Below, in pieces: positions 35,336 through 47,145 of a DNA stretch of 64,000 bases. Numbering within the stretch: the first letter of the stretch is position 1; every line of letters starts with the position of its first letter. The notes beneath the pieces are model-generated. The model saw nothing but the letters and a program-made list of their open reading frames with translations. It ran no database searches and was not told the origin of the DNA. The position numbers were made by a program, and so were the translations under genes. Source of the DNA: Stomorhina lunata (taxonomy: Eukaryota; Arthropoda; Insecta; Diptera; Rhiniidae); contig OW121743.1 of NCBI GenBank assembly GCA_933228675.1, positions 94,985,998 through 95,049,997 on the forward strand. The letters are read 5' to 3'.

Positions 35336-36641
35336 CTAAAAAAATATATGAGATGAAGACTAATCCATAGAATAAGATAAGGACAGAGATAGGTCTTTCA
35401 TAAGCAATTGCTAAAAAGTAAAGCTGTTTTTCCTATAGAAGCTTTACTAGTGGAATGATTCCGATCCAAAAATATTTTAAAATTATTTTTTTTAAAGAAA
35501 ACTGATTGAGTGTACTGTTTTCTCTAGAATAAGTTCAAATGGACAGATTCCTATAAAATATTTTGAAAAATCAATTTTCAATGGAAATTTTTCTATATAA
35601 AAAATAACATATAGTTCTACTCAAGATTTAGACTTGGCGAACCTTTGTTTTTTGCATTATAAAGTTTTTTTTTTTTTTTTTGTTTAAACCAACTTTATTT
35701 CCACAATCCCTTTTCATAAATTGCGTCCAATCCTTCGAAAAGTCCTGCTCATCCAACACATTGACAGATAATTTAATAGCACCACATGGCGTATGAGTGA
35801 CTTTATTTAACACTCAATGCCAGAAACAAAAGATATTATTTGCTGCACACATTTGAATTTATTTGCTTTCAACTCCTCAGGATATTTGGACGAAAACAAA
35901 TAATCATCCCAAAAAATATACAGTTTTCTTATCAAAGTTTTTATAGTTACTCGTAAACAATCATGTGGGTATGTGTGTGTGTGTTCAATTTGTGCAAAAT
36001 TCGCACATGACTGCATTTTAGTATCCTGGGAGGTAAATTTCATATACAAAAGGCAATAGTTGCCTGTCATGTGTTGGTGATAAGGTCGTAAATAGTGAAA
36101 GGATTTTTAGAAAAATTAAAATTCAAAAAGTTGTTTTTCTAAAAGGCAAATGAAGAAGGTTATTGTTAAACATATTAGTAATATTCGTTTGAGATTGCTT
36201 GTAAATACAGAGTGTAGGGTATATGGGTTTACCCTCTTTATTTTGCTAACAAACTTGTTAATTTAAAAGCACACACACACAACTCTATTCATTATGAAAT
36301 CTGTTGATTACAAGGGTTGTGTAGCATCCTTTTGGCCAATTTAGCTCCCTTTTTATCTTTCATTATTTTTAAGTAAAACTGGAATACACACGTATTTATT
36401 TATGACTAGTGATTTTTACTTTAATTCTTAGCAAATAAACGCACTTGAGTACTCATATATTTAAAAGGGGAAACTGCTAAACAGTTCATATTTTAAATAT
36501 TTATACTAAACATTTGGGAATGTATAAAAATCATTCAGATGATACGCTACTCAATTGAAGTCGAATGTCTGCCGTTTGACAACATATTAAGAAATTTCTA
36601 AATTTTGGAAAAATGTATCATCATACAAACATTTTTGAACC
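35336..36641. other. Intergenic DNA with a possible minus-strand pseudogene
   Basis: Mostly non-coding, with CA/TG microsatellites at about 35967-35982 and 36270-36282. On the minus strand, two overlapping open frames (about 35940-35807 and 35813-35660) in different phases have mixed composition, with stretches such as DDYLFSSKYPEELKANKF and DEQDFSKDWTQFMKRDCG. They could be pieces of one frameshifted coding sequence or an unannotated exon. I recognise no family. Confidence 0.3.
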
Positions 36642-36913
36642 GCCGTGGTATAGCAGGTTAGTCATCCGCCTAGTATACCAGAGGTCCCTAGTTCGATCCC
36701 CGGCCAGACCGACTTGAAAAAATAAATTTTCATGACTCAGATAGCCACTGGTTACTAGTATTAGGCTATATAAAACTTCTCTAACTAATGCATTTGTCAT
36801 TCGGAGCCGGAGTTAAAACGTAGGTCCCATTCAATGAGTCTAAAAATAGAATCGGGTGCAGCTCATTGTCTGAGAGAAGCACCCCCTGTTCCAATTTGAA
36901 TGTCATGGACATA
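36642..36913 (+). mobile_element. tRNA-derived SINE, full copy
   Basis: The head resembles a tRNA: GCCGTGGTATAGCAGG (A-box-like, from 36642), CCGCCTAGTATACCAGAGG (anticodon-arm-like) and GTTCGATCCC (B box, 36691-36700). A non-tRNA body follows, with GGAGCCGGAGTTAAAACG and CCATTCAATGAGTCTAAAAA. The same head and body recur at 51100, which shows it is interspersed. The region around the anticodon is reminiscent of tRNA-Thr, but I would not insist on the source. Transcription, if any, would be by RNA polymerase III. Confidence 0.8.
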
Positions 36914-37239
36914 GTGTATGTAGGTATGATTTCCGAGCGTTTCGTTGATCTTTTTCTCATTTCAAATCGTTTGCTTGCCAACATATCTCAACTCGAAAGC
37001 GCTTCTATTTTTACATACCAAGTTTTTAATTCAAAATGAAAAGGTTAACTTTTTAGTCTGTTTGTCAAAAAAATCCTCACCAAGAGAAACTCTTTACTTC
37101 TACTAATGTCTTTTAGCATTAATAGCCAGAATAAGGCCTTTTAACATTAACACCTAGATTCTTCCCATACATACTGATATCAGAAGTTCTTCCTTAGAAG
37201 GTTTTTAGATCTAATTCAGTTTTAGTGTAAAATATGACT
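36914..37239. other. Short unique spacer, nothing recognised
   Basis: About 325 bp without recognisable features between the SINE and the next repeat block. Confidence 0.5.
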
Positions 37240-37430
37240 CTTTAAGGTACTTTTTATTATAAAAGGAATTTTTTTATTCTAAAAGATACTTTTTACCTTA
37301 AATATAGCTTTTTATCCCAGAAGGTATTTTTTATTATTAAAGGGACTTTTTATTCTAAAAGGTACTTTTTATTCCAAAAGGTACTTTTTATTCCAAAGGT
37401 ACTTTTTTATTCCAAAGGTACTTTCTATAG
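37240..37430. repeat. ~19-20-bp minisatellite AAAGGTACTTTTTATTCC, left part
   Basis: About nine units of AAAAGGTACTTTTTATTCC with variants. The last unit reads GGTACTTTCTATAG and passes directly into the 30-bp satellite. The same minisatellite resumes at 37930, so the 30-bp array lies inside it. Confidence 0.85.
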
Positions 37431-37929
37431 AAAACTTTTTTATCAAACATTTTTCTACAGAAAACTTTTTTATCAAACATTTTTCTACAGAAAATTTTTT
37501 TATCAAAAATTTTTCTATATAAAATTCTTTTATCAAAAATTTTTCTATAGAAAATTTTTTTATCAAAAATTTTTCTTTAGAAAATTTTTTTATCAAAAAT
37601 TTTTCTATAGAAAATTTTTTTATCAAAACTTTTTCTATAGAAAATTTTTTTATCAAAAATTTTTCTATAGAAAATTTTTTTATCAAAAATTTTTCTATAG
37701 AAAATTTTTTTATCAAAAATTTTTCTATAGAAAATTTTTTTATCAAAAATTATTCTATAGAAAATTTTTTTATCTAAAATTTTTCTATAGAAAATTTTTT
37801 TTATCCAAATTTTTCTATACAAAATTTTTTTATCAAACATTTTTCTATAGAAAATTTTTTTATCAAAAATTTCTCTATAGAAAATTTTTTTATCAAAAAT
37901 GTTTCTATAGAAAATTATATGACTGATTA
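37431..37929. repeat. 30-bp satellite TATCAAAAATTTTTCTATAG nested in a minisatellite
   Basis: About 16 copies of TATCAAAAATTTTTCTATAG plus AAAATTTTTT, homogeneous, with few variants. It is bounded on both sides by the GGTACTTTTTATTCC minisatellite. Confidence 0.93.
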
Positions 37930-38084
37930 AAAAAGGTACTTTTTATTTTAAAAGTAACCTTTTTATTATAAAAGTAACCTTTTTATTATAAAAGTTACTT
38001 TTTATTTCAAATCGAGTTTTTTATTCCAAAAGGTATTTTTATTCTATTTAACAGGTATAAACTTCTTATTCCAAAAGTTACTTT
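37930..38084. repeat. ~19-20-bp minisatellite, right part
   Basis: Diverged units such as AAAAGTAACCTTTTTATTAT and AAAAGGTATTTTTATTC. The last unit again ends ACTTTCTATA before the satellite resumes, repeating the left junction. Confidence 0.75.
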
Positions 38085-38700
38085 CTATATAAAATTTCGT
38101 TATCAAAAATTTTTCTATAGAATTTTTTTTTTATCAAAAATTATTCTATCGAAAATTTTTTTATCAAAAATTTTTATACAAAAATTTTTTATCAAAAAAT
38201 TTTCTATAGAAAAAAATGTTTTAACAAATATTTTTCAATAGAAAATTTATTTTTTCAAAAATTTTTTTCATAGAAAACTTTTTATGAAGAATTTTTCTAC
38301 AGAATTTTTTTTTGTGAAAAGCTTTTCTATATTATTTTTATCAAAAATTTTTCTATAGAATTTTTTTTTTTAATTTTTCATAGAAAATTTTTTTATCAAA
38401 AATTTTTCTATAGAAAACTTATTATGAAAAATTTTTCTATAGAAAATTTTTTCATCAAAAATTTTTCGATAGAAAATTTTTTCATCAAAAATTTTTCGAT
38501 AGAAAATTTTTTCATCAAAAATTTTTCTGTAAAAAATTTGAACATTTTTTGATATAAAAATATTTTTATCGAAAATTTTTACAGAAAATATTTTTATCGA
38601 AACATTTTCTATAAAATATAATTCTTATCAATCAATTTTCCAAAGAAAAAAATTTTTAATAAACGTTTTTCTATAAAAAAAAATTTTAGATCGAAAATAT
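38085..38700. repeat. Degenerate 30-bp satellite (TATCAAAAATTTTTC type)
   Basis: The same family as 37431-37929 but strongly diverged, with a small cleaner run (CATCAAAAATTTTTCGATAG) at 38450-38525. Confidence 0.8.
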
Positions 38701-40030
38701 CTAACAAAAAAAGCGTTCGAGATTATTTTTCTTTTCTTTCACAAAATGGAATTAACCAATTCTGTTGATACCCAAATTCCAACTGAATGAGTTTAATACT
38801 TATTTTCGCCAGTTTTATTAATGATCGTGGTATTTACGAAAATTACAAAAATTCGTCGGCTTCTGGTGGTATGGGCTACCTACACCTGCTTATGTGTGAT
38901 AAATAACACCATCAAACTGTCATTATATTCAAATCTAGAAACTGTTTTGCAGCCTTTGGTGCATTTCAATAACATTTAAGAGATGCTATGATACATATAA
39001 TACATAATATATGTTTTAACAGGGACTGTATCTGTTTCATATTCAAATAGTTAAAGATCGCTATCAAACCAATATTTATATATGCAATAAACATCATTCC
39101 CTGTTGTAGAGTATCAAAACTGATAGTTCTTCCTTATTTAATATCATGAGCAAATCTAATATAATTTGAACCCTTATCCAGTATCTCCCTACATTCAAAA
39201 TCTATTCACTCATGCTCATCAAAATTTATAATAAGAAAAATAGAAAAATATTTGTTTTATTGGAATTTGTGCTTGACTAAATTTCTCAAATAGCAATTGT
39301 ACGCTTGATCAAGTTTTTTATTAAATACAAAAATTAGGCAGGCTCTTACAAATTTATTAATATTTGCCAAAAAAAATCTTAAAACTAAATTAACAAATTT
39401 TCAATATAAATCCGACAACCTTGAAATTTGCAAACAAAACATTTAAACAATTTTTAATTTAAATTTTTTATAAATTCTCTTAAATACCTTCCTAATGACA
39501 ACACCAAAATAAATATAACACTTTCCATAATTTGAACTTACTTTATTATCTTCATGGCCTTGTAGCAGAATAAAATGTGATTGCTTGAGGTTAATTGTTG
39601 TGTACTTCAAAAAAATATGGTATTTCATGCCAAGGTATTATATTAAATTACTCAAAATAAATTTATTATTCAATATTTTAAGAAATGTTTAGGAACGAAA
39701 AAGGATTTAAAACTTTAAAAGAGTAAAAAGTGGATGATAGTACTATAACTAGAGTATGACTTGATTATAATTTGACTAGACAATTGAACTGGAACTGCTA
39801 ATATTAAATTAAAAGTTAGGCCAAAACTTTAAAAGAAGCATGTCTAAATTTAGGATAGTAGACATTTAATTCAAAAATTTTTAAATATAAGCCAAACTTT
39901 AAATACACAGTAGCACAATTTTCAACTTCAAAATCTTGAACCAAATGAGACCCCCAAAATCTTTTTAACCCATTTCTAATTCAGTTTTCAATTGGGGGTG
40001 GATTTTAATACCAAAAAATTATTTTTTATT
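38701..40030. other. AT-rich intergenic DNA, no gene seen
   Basis: Non-repetitive sequence. The 61-codon minus-strand frame at 39443-39628 shows no family resemblance. Confidence 0.5.
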
Positions 40031-42136
40031 CTTTATTTTTATACAAAGTTTTCGAAAATTTCACTATTTTCATAGAAAATTTTCGAAAATTTCAATATTT
40101 TTATAGAAAATTTTTATATTTTTACATATTTTTCTATCTTTATAGAAAATTTTCAAAAATTTTTGTATTATTATACAAAATGTCTCTATTTTTATAGAAA
40201 ATTTTCGAAAATTTCTCTATTTTTATAGAAAATTTTGGAAAACTTCTCTATTTTTATAGTTAATTTTTTAAAAATGTCTCTATTTTTATAGAAAATTTTC
40301 GAAAATTTCTCTATTTTTATAGAAAATTTTCGAAAATTTCTCTATTTTTATAGAAAATTTTCGAAAATTTCTCTATTTTTATAGAAAATTTTCGAAAATT
40401 TATCTATTTTTATAGAAAATTTTCGAAAATTTCTCTATGTTTATAGAAAATTTTCGAAAATTTCTCTATTTTTATAGAAAATTTTCGAAAATTTCTCCAT
40501 TTTTATAGAAAATTTTCGAAAATTTCTCTATTTTTATAGAAAATTTTCGAAAATTTCTCTATTTTAATAGAAAATTTTCGAAAATGTCTTTCTTTTTATA
40601 GAAAATTTTCGAAAATATCTCTATTTTTATAGAAAATTTTCGAAAATTTCTCTATTTTTATAGAAAATTTCCGAAAATTTCTCTATTTTTATAGAAAATT
40701 TTCGAAAATTTCTCTATTTTAATAGAAAATTTTCGAAAATATCTTTATTTTTATAGAAAATTTTCGAAAATTTTCCTATTTTTATAGAAAATTTTCAAAA
40801 ATTTCTCTATTTTAATAGAAAATTTTCGAAAATTTCTCTATTTTAATAGAAAATTTTCGAAAATTTCTCTATATTAATAGAAAATTTTCGAAAATGTCTA
40901 TCTTTTTATAGAAAATTTTCGAAAATTTCTCTATTTTTATACAAATTTTTCGAAAATTTCTCTATTTTAATACAAAATTTTAGAAAATATCTCTATTTTT
41001 ATAAAAAATTTTAGAAAATTTCTCTATTTTTGATTGAAAATTTTCGAAAATTTCTCTATTTTTTTATAGAAAATTTTCGAAAATTTCTCTATTTTTATAG
41101 AAAATTTTCGAAAAATTCTCTATTTTTATAGAAAAATTTTTAAAATTTCTCTTTTTTATAGAAAATTTTCGAAAATTTCTCTTTTTTATAGAAAATTTTC
41201 GAAAATTTCTTTATTTTTGTGCAAAATTTTCGAAATTTTTTTTCTTATACAAAATTTTCGAAAATTTATTTATTTTTCATGCAAAATTTTCGAAAATTTC
41301 TCTATTTTTATAAAAATTTTCTCTATTTTTATAGAAAATTTTCGAAAATTTCTCTATTTTTACAGAAAATTTTCGAAAATTCCTCTGTTTTTATAGAAAA
41401 TTTTCGAAAATTTCTCTATTTTCATAAAAAATTTTCGAGAATTTGTCTATTTTCATAGAAAATTTTCAAAAATTTCTCTATTTCTTTATTTTTCATGCAA
41501 AATTTTCGAAAATTTCTCTATTTTTATAAAAAATTTCTCTATTTTTATAGAAAATTTTCGAAAATTTCACTATTTTTACAGAAAATTTTCGAAAATTCCT
41601 CTGTTTTTATAGAAAATTTTCGAAAATTTCTCTATTTTCATAGAAAATTTTCGAGAATTTGTCTATTTTCATAGAAAATTTTCAAAAATTTCTCTATTTT
41701 TATAGAAAATTTTCGAAAATTTCTCTATTTTTATAGAAAATTTTCGAAAATTTCTCTATTTTTATAAATAAATTTCGGAAATATCTCTATTTTTATAGAA
41801 AATTGCTTATTTACTTTTATAGAAAATTTTTGAAAATTTCTCTATTCTTATAGAAAATTTTTAAAAATTTCTCTATTTTTATAGAAAATTTATGAAAATT
41901 TCTCTATTTTTATACAAAACTTTCGAAAATTTTAATATTTTTTTAGAGAATTTTCGAAAATTTTAATATTTTTATAGATAATTTTCGAAAATCTCAATAC
42001 TTTTATAGAAAATTTTGGAATTTTTTTTTTTTTATAGAAAATTTTTGAAAATTTCTTTATTTTTATAGAAATTTTTTGAAAATTTATTTATTTTTATAGA
42101 AAATTTTTAAAATTTCTCTATTTTAATACACAATTT
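40031..42136. repeat. 31-bp satellite, TCTCTATTTTTATAG type
   Basis: Monomer GAAAATTTTCGAAAATT plus TCTCTATTTTTATA, 31 bp. GAAAATTTTCGAAAATTTTC-like words give strong dyad symmetry (AATTTTCGAAAATT is a perfect palindrome). A block of about 216 bp, beginning with the word TTTCATGCAAAATTTTCG, is duplicated in tandem (about 41275-41490 and 41491-41706). The right edge abuts the 3' half of a rolling-circle element. Confidence 0.95.
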
Positions 42137-42629
42137 TTGTGGTAAATTCCATAGGTCCCACTTCCCGGAATTCATATACTGGCCACAAATATCAATATTT
42201 TTGCATGAAATTTAAAAGTAATACTGCCTATATAAACTTAAATAAGTGTAACAAATTTCGTTAAAATCGGTTCACATTTGACCATAGCTCCCATACAAAC
42301 TCTTCTGTGAAAAGGCAATAAATGAGACAAAAATCGCTAAAACGCTCGTAAATCTAAAGATAATGAGAATTTTAAGTTTATTTTTTGCATGCATAATTTT
42401 TGTAACAACTGTTAAATTTCGAGATTATCGGTCCACATTTGACCCTAGCTGTCATATAAGTAAAATTAACCGAAACAGCTTAAATATATAAGATTTGAGA
42501 AATTGTTTGTATGATGGCAAAGTTAAGAAAATATTTGTCTTTATACAGGAAAAATAACACCTTTGACCTCAGTGGTGAAGGGTATCGTATGGTCGGGCTT
42601 GACCGACTATAGCACTTTTTACTTGTTTT
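42137..42629 (+). mobile_element. 3' half of a DINE-1/mini-me-like element
   Basis: Collinear with about 11800-12293: CCATAGGTCCCACTTCCCGG, TGGCCACAAATATCAATA, GGTCCACATTTGACCCTAGC, then GGTGAAGGGTAT, the hairpin around GGTCGGGCTTGACCGAC, and the terminus ACTTGTTTT. The 5' half is missing and satellite lies directly to the left. Confidence 0.85.
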
Positions 42630-44755
42630 TTTTTTTTTTTGTTTTTTTTTGTTATTTTGGAAAAGCTCAACTTTTCGTTTTCCGGAGTCAAAAGCCAATA
42701 TTTTAATTTATTATTTTTCATGGCAAAATAACGAAATTTTATAAATTTATGAAAAATAGATGTCGATGTCTTGTATTTTCTATAAAGAGTGAATGTTTCA
42801 TAAGAATATTGACTCAAAGAAAATTAAAACGTTTTAGCTTTTAGTGTGTTTGTGAACTACCACTGCGACATATTCTGTATAAGCAACGGTTTAAATAACA
42901 TGTAATCGTTCCATGAGCTTCATTCTTAGTAGTGTATTCTATACTATTATCGTCTACATTGCTTAAAAGACATACTTTCTTACTTGTTTTTCTTAACAAA
43001 GAATTTCTACATTTTTTTCTTGCTTTGAGGATATTTTCTATATTTAGGTCATTTCTAGTAATTTGACATTAAAATTTTAATGCGTACATAATACAGTGAT
43101 TAACGAGAACGTGACAGATTATTTTTACAAAAGATATTAAAAATAAATAACAAGAAATATTACAGCTCAGAAAAGGGATGCAAGAATACAAGAGAAAATG
43201 AAGAAATACAATAGGAATAAAGAAAAGAAAAATATTAAAACGTTTTAACAAATAGAAAAAACAAAATGAAAGCAAAAAGAAAATCAGTACCGTTTTTATA
43301 AATCCCAGACAGTTGAAGCCTAAAATTATACTACAATTTTATGAATGTAAAGATTTCGACTAATTTTGTCAATTATAGATAATTGAACTTAATGATTAAG
43401 TAGCTAGGGTGCTGTTTTACCATTTTCACAAAAATTATAAATTTTTAACATTATTTCCTTTACAAACAGGATTAACTAGATAATATTTTTATGAGTTACA
43501 AACAGTTTAGTGACATCATTCAAACCCTACTCTTGGGAAAAACTGTCCTTAAAGTGTAATAAATAATAGAAAGAATTCCAGGGGAAATAAAAAGAAATGA
43601 GTTAAATATAAATTATAAATAAACATGAGACTTTCTTGATCATTCTGTTTTCTACGCAAAGTGTTAATGAATATGTCAAAAACAAAGGAGAAATAAAAAA
43701 TCCTAAGGCGTTTGCTTAATGAAAATCCCTTAAATTATTCAAATCCTTACAAATAACGTTCAACTTGTTCAATAAATGCTTAAGAAGGCAAAAGTATGCC
43801 CAAATGAAATTAATCACATATAATTATTCAAAACAAAATAAAAACTCGAACTCAGCCAATTATATACATATATTAAGCAGACTCCAACTCCTACAAAAAT
43901 TAAAATGCATAATTTAGTTTGATTTATTTGCCTTCTTTCTTATCTGTCTGAGAGTTTCAGTTTTTTCGTCTACTTTATTTCGGTATTGTCCAAAAAGTCA
44001 GTCTTGAAAAAAAAAACGAAAAAATAAATAAAAGAACCTAATGGCGCATTACATAGTTGTAGAAATTATATGCCTGAAGCATGAAAACTTTCAATATAAA
44101 GTGAAAGCTGCTATTTGCAGACATTGACCATCAGGAATTTATATCGCTTAGAGATGTCCATATAAGGAAAAGTTTTTTTAAGCGTGTCTTCTTATTTCAT
44201 ATACAAAAAAACGCAATTTAAACATCTTCTTCCTCCACTGAGATTTTTCACCATCTACTAAAAATCACAAACCTTTCACTTCTGCTCATCTATTGAAGAC
44301 ATTCTGTTCGCCTTCACTCCAAGTGGAGCATAGGGCCTCAAACGTTGGGCCAAATAAATGCCATTTTCTGGCCTAAAGTGCCTTCATCTAACAAATATCA
44401 AATTGTTAAAAAAGTTACATCTAAATGGAATACTAAAACTTTTTTCTTAATAAAGACCTTTGCTTATTGGTACTGAACGTTTTTAGAGCTTTTACTGTAT
44501 TTAAATCTACGAGGAAAGAGACTGAAAAAAGTCTGATTATAAGTCTTGTATCATGGTCTCATTAATGCAGCTTCATTAACTTTAAAATATTTTTTCTCAA
44601 CTTTTCTTTTCTTTGTTTCTGTTTTTTGTAAATAAAAAGCTTTTTTCTTCAGCCATTTTCTTTGATTTACTTTTGCAAATGAAAATCTTTATAGAAGCAA
44701 AGACATTCAAAAAAAGTAAAAGATATAAAGGGAAAAACACCATAGATCCATAGAA
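42630..44755. other. AT-rich intergenic DNA, no gene seen
   Basis: Starts with a T-rich tract (42625-42655). A second CTTACTTGTTTT word near 42978-42990 resembles the rolling-circle 3' terminus but lacks the hairpin. Short minus-strand frames at 42480, 42569 and 43069 are low complexity. No gene is recognised. Confidence 0.5.
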
Positions 44756-46340
44756 GGTCCTATATTGAAAAATTTTATACAGAAAAATTTTTTTTAAAGA
44801 AAAATTTTCTATTGAAAAAGTTTTTATAATGAAACATTTTCTATAGAAAAATTTTTGTAACGAAAAAATTTCTATAGAAAAATATTTATAATCAAAAATT
44901 CTAGAGAAAAATTTTTATAATAAACTTTTTTATATAAAATGTTTTTTAACGAAAAATTTTCTATAAAAAAATTTTTATAATGGAAAATTTTCTAAAAAAA
45001 ATTATCTTTAGAAAAATTTTTATAATGAAAACTTGTCTATACAAAATTTTTTGTAATAAAAATTTTCTTTAGAAAATTGTTTTAATGAAAAATTTTCTAT
45101 AGAAAAATGTTTATAATTTTATAATTTTTATAATAAAAAATTTTCTATAGAAAAATTTTCTATTGAAAAAATTGTTACAATAAAATATTTTCTATATACA
45201 ATATTTTCTTTAATTAATTTTTTTTTTTTTTAATGTTTCTGTAGAAATTTTTCATTATAAAATATTATCTAAAGAAAAATTTTTTATAGAAAAATTTTAA
45301 AATAAAAAAAAACTATAAAAAAATTTTTATAATGAAAAATATCTATAGAAAAATTTTCCATAGAAAAATTTCTAACATGAAAAATTTTTTATGGAAAAAT
45401 GTTTATAAAAAAATTTTTATAATGAAAAATTTTCTAAAAAAAAAATTTATAATGAAAAATTTTCCATAGAAAAATTTTTATAATAAAAATTATCTAAATA
45501 AAAATTTTTATAATGAAAAATATCTATAGAAAAATTTTCCATAGAAAAATTTCTAACATGAAAAATTTTTTATGGAAAAATGTTTATAAAAAAATTTTTA
45601 TAATGAAAAGTTTTCTAAAAAAAAAATTTATAATGAAAAATTTTCCATAGAAAAATTTTTATAATAAAAATTATCTAAATAAAAATTTTTTATAGAAAAA
45701 TTCTTAAAATGAAAAATTTTCTATAAAACTATTTTGTAACAAAAAACTTTCTATAAAAATTTTTTATTATGAAATACTTTCTATAGAAAAATTTTTATAA
45801 TAAAAAATTTTCTATCGAAAAATTTTTATAATGAAAAATTATTTATAATTTAATTAGAAAAATATTAATAATTAAAAATAAGAAAAATTTTTATAGAAAA
45901 ATATTTTGAACAAAAAAATTTCTAAAGAAAAATTTTAATAATGAAAAAAATTCTATAGAAATTTTTAACACTGAAAAAATTTCAATAGAAACATTTTGTG
46001 ATGAAAAATATTCTATACAAAAGTTTTTCTAATATAAAATTTTTATAATGAAGAATTTTCTATAGAAAAATTTTTAAAATAAAAAATGTTCTATAGAAAA
46101 GTTTTTCTAATGAATTATGAATTTTTATAACGAAAAATTGTCTGTAATGAAAAATTATCAATAATTTAATTATAAAAATATTTATAATGAAAAATTTTTA
46201 TAACGAAAAATGTTTATGATGAAAAATTTTTATAATGAAAACTTTTCTATAAAAAATTTTCTATAGAAAATTTTTATACTGAAAAAATTTATGTAGAAAA
46301 ATTTTCTATAGAAAATTTTTTTTGTTTTTGTTCAGTCGAT
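44756..46340. repeat. Degenerate ~30-bp AT satellite (ATAATGAAAAATTTTC type)
   Basis: Units of TAGAAAAATTTTTATAATG plus AAAAATTTTC, i.e. the strand opposite to the families at 12400 and 48290. A 181-bp segment is tandemly duplicated with about one difference (45331-45511 and 45512-45692). Confidence 0.88.
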
Positions 46341-46590
46341 AATCTACGCTTTTACTTATGGTTTATGAACATAATTCTGAAAAGTTTTGTTTGTAAACTT
46401 AGTATTAATGCAAAGTTTTCGATATGTCTAAATTGGGGATAATCCTCCTGAAGAGATGGCTTAACCAACCATCGAAACGCGTCGAGGAATTTGGTTTCTC
46501 CGTAAACATTTTTTGGCTTTTTATCAATAAATTGGTCTGTTACATTAATAAATAAATGTAACAGATTTGGGATCAAATGCAAATACCCTT
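46341..46590 (+). mobile_element. Small retroelement fragment carrying a hammerhead motif
   Basis: A non-satellite island inside the array. It shares about 175 bp with 31752-31925 (inverted there), from TTTTCGATATGTCTAAATTGG through the hammerhead to GGGATCAAATGC. Downstream of the ribozyme lies a perfect 10-bp hairpin, CTGTTACATT and AATGTAACAG around 8 nt. Short segments of the same downstream part occur at 52788 and 53988. Hammerheads of this type are known from Penelope-like elements and other small retroelements. No reverse transcriptase frame is present here, so the class is an inference. Confidence 0.6.
46443..46488 (+). ncRNA. Candidate type I hammerhead ribozyme
   Basis: Ordered elements: stem I strand TCCTC (46443-46447), core CTGAAGA (46448-46454), stem II GATGG (46455-46459), a 9-nt loop, CCATC (46469-46473), core GAAA (46474-46477), a minimal stem III CGCG closed by the A:U pair, the cleavage triplet GTC (46481-46483), and stem I partner GAGGA (46484-46488). 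Every conserved core position fits (CUGANGA, GAAA, NUH), with the canonical G-C pair closing stem II. Cleavage would follow C46483. The very short stem III is typical of minimal retroelement hammerheads, which often act as dimers. Activity is not shown by sequence alone. Confidence 0.72.
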
Positions 46591-47145
46591 CTTTTTGAAA
46601 AATGTTTATACTGAAAAAATTTCTTAGAAAAATTTTTATAATAAAAAATATTTTTTTATAGAAAAATTTTTGAAACGAAAAAATTTTTATAGAAAAATTT
46701 TTGAAATGAAAAACTTTTTATAGAAAAATTTTTATAAAGAAAAATATTCTTTAAAAATTTTTTATAATAGAAAATTTTCCATAGAAACATTTTTAAAATA
46801 AAAAATTTTTATAATGAAAATTTTCTATAGATTTATTTTGATAATGAAAAAACTTCTAAAGAAAAATTTTTATAACAATTTTCTATAGAAAAATTTTTAT
46901 AATAAACATTTTTTCAAAGAAAAATTTTCTATAAAAAAAAATTTTCTTTACAAAATTTTAATAATGAAAGATATTGTTAAAAAAATTTTGATAACGAAAA
47001 TTTTCAATGAAAAATTTCAATCAAAAATTTATATATACAATATATAATATTTTCTAGCAAAAATTTTTAAACAAAAAAATGTATATAGAAATTTTTTTAA
47101 ATATAAAAATATTTTTATACAAAATTTTTCTATAAAAGAATTATT
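46591..47145. repeat. Degenerate ~30-bp AT satellite, right of the retroelement island
   Basis: Continuation of the array at 44756 with the same orientation and heavy divergence. Confidence 0.8.

Noticed and set aside
36642..36713. Functional tRNA gene
   Set aside because: A- and B-box-like motifs are present, but the cloverleaf is poor and the sequence continues into a body repeated at 51100. It is a SINE head.
37369..37840. Frames encoding repeated IKKFSIEKFL and KKIFYRKIFD peptides
   Set aside because: These are translations of a 30-bp satellite. The same peptides appear in other arrays in varied frames, with no start context or unique sequence.
42974..42992. Another rolling-circle 3' end (CTTACTTGTTTT)
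   Set aside because: No hairpin or GGTGAAGGGTAT precedes it, so the word alone is too short to support an element.
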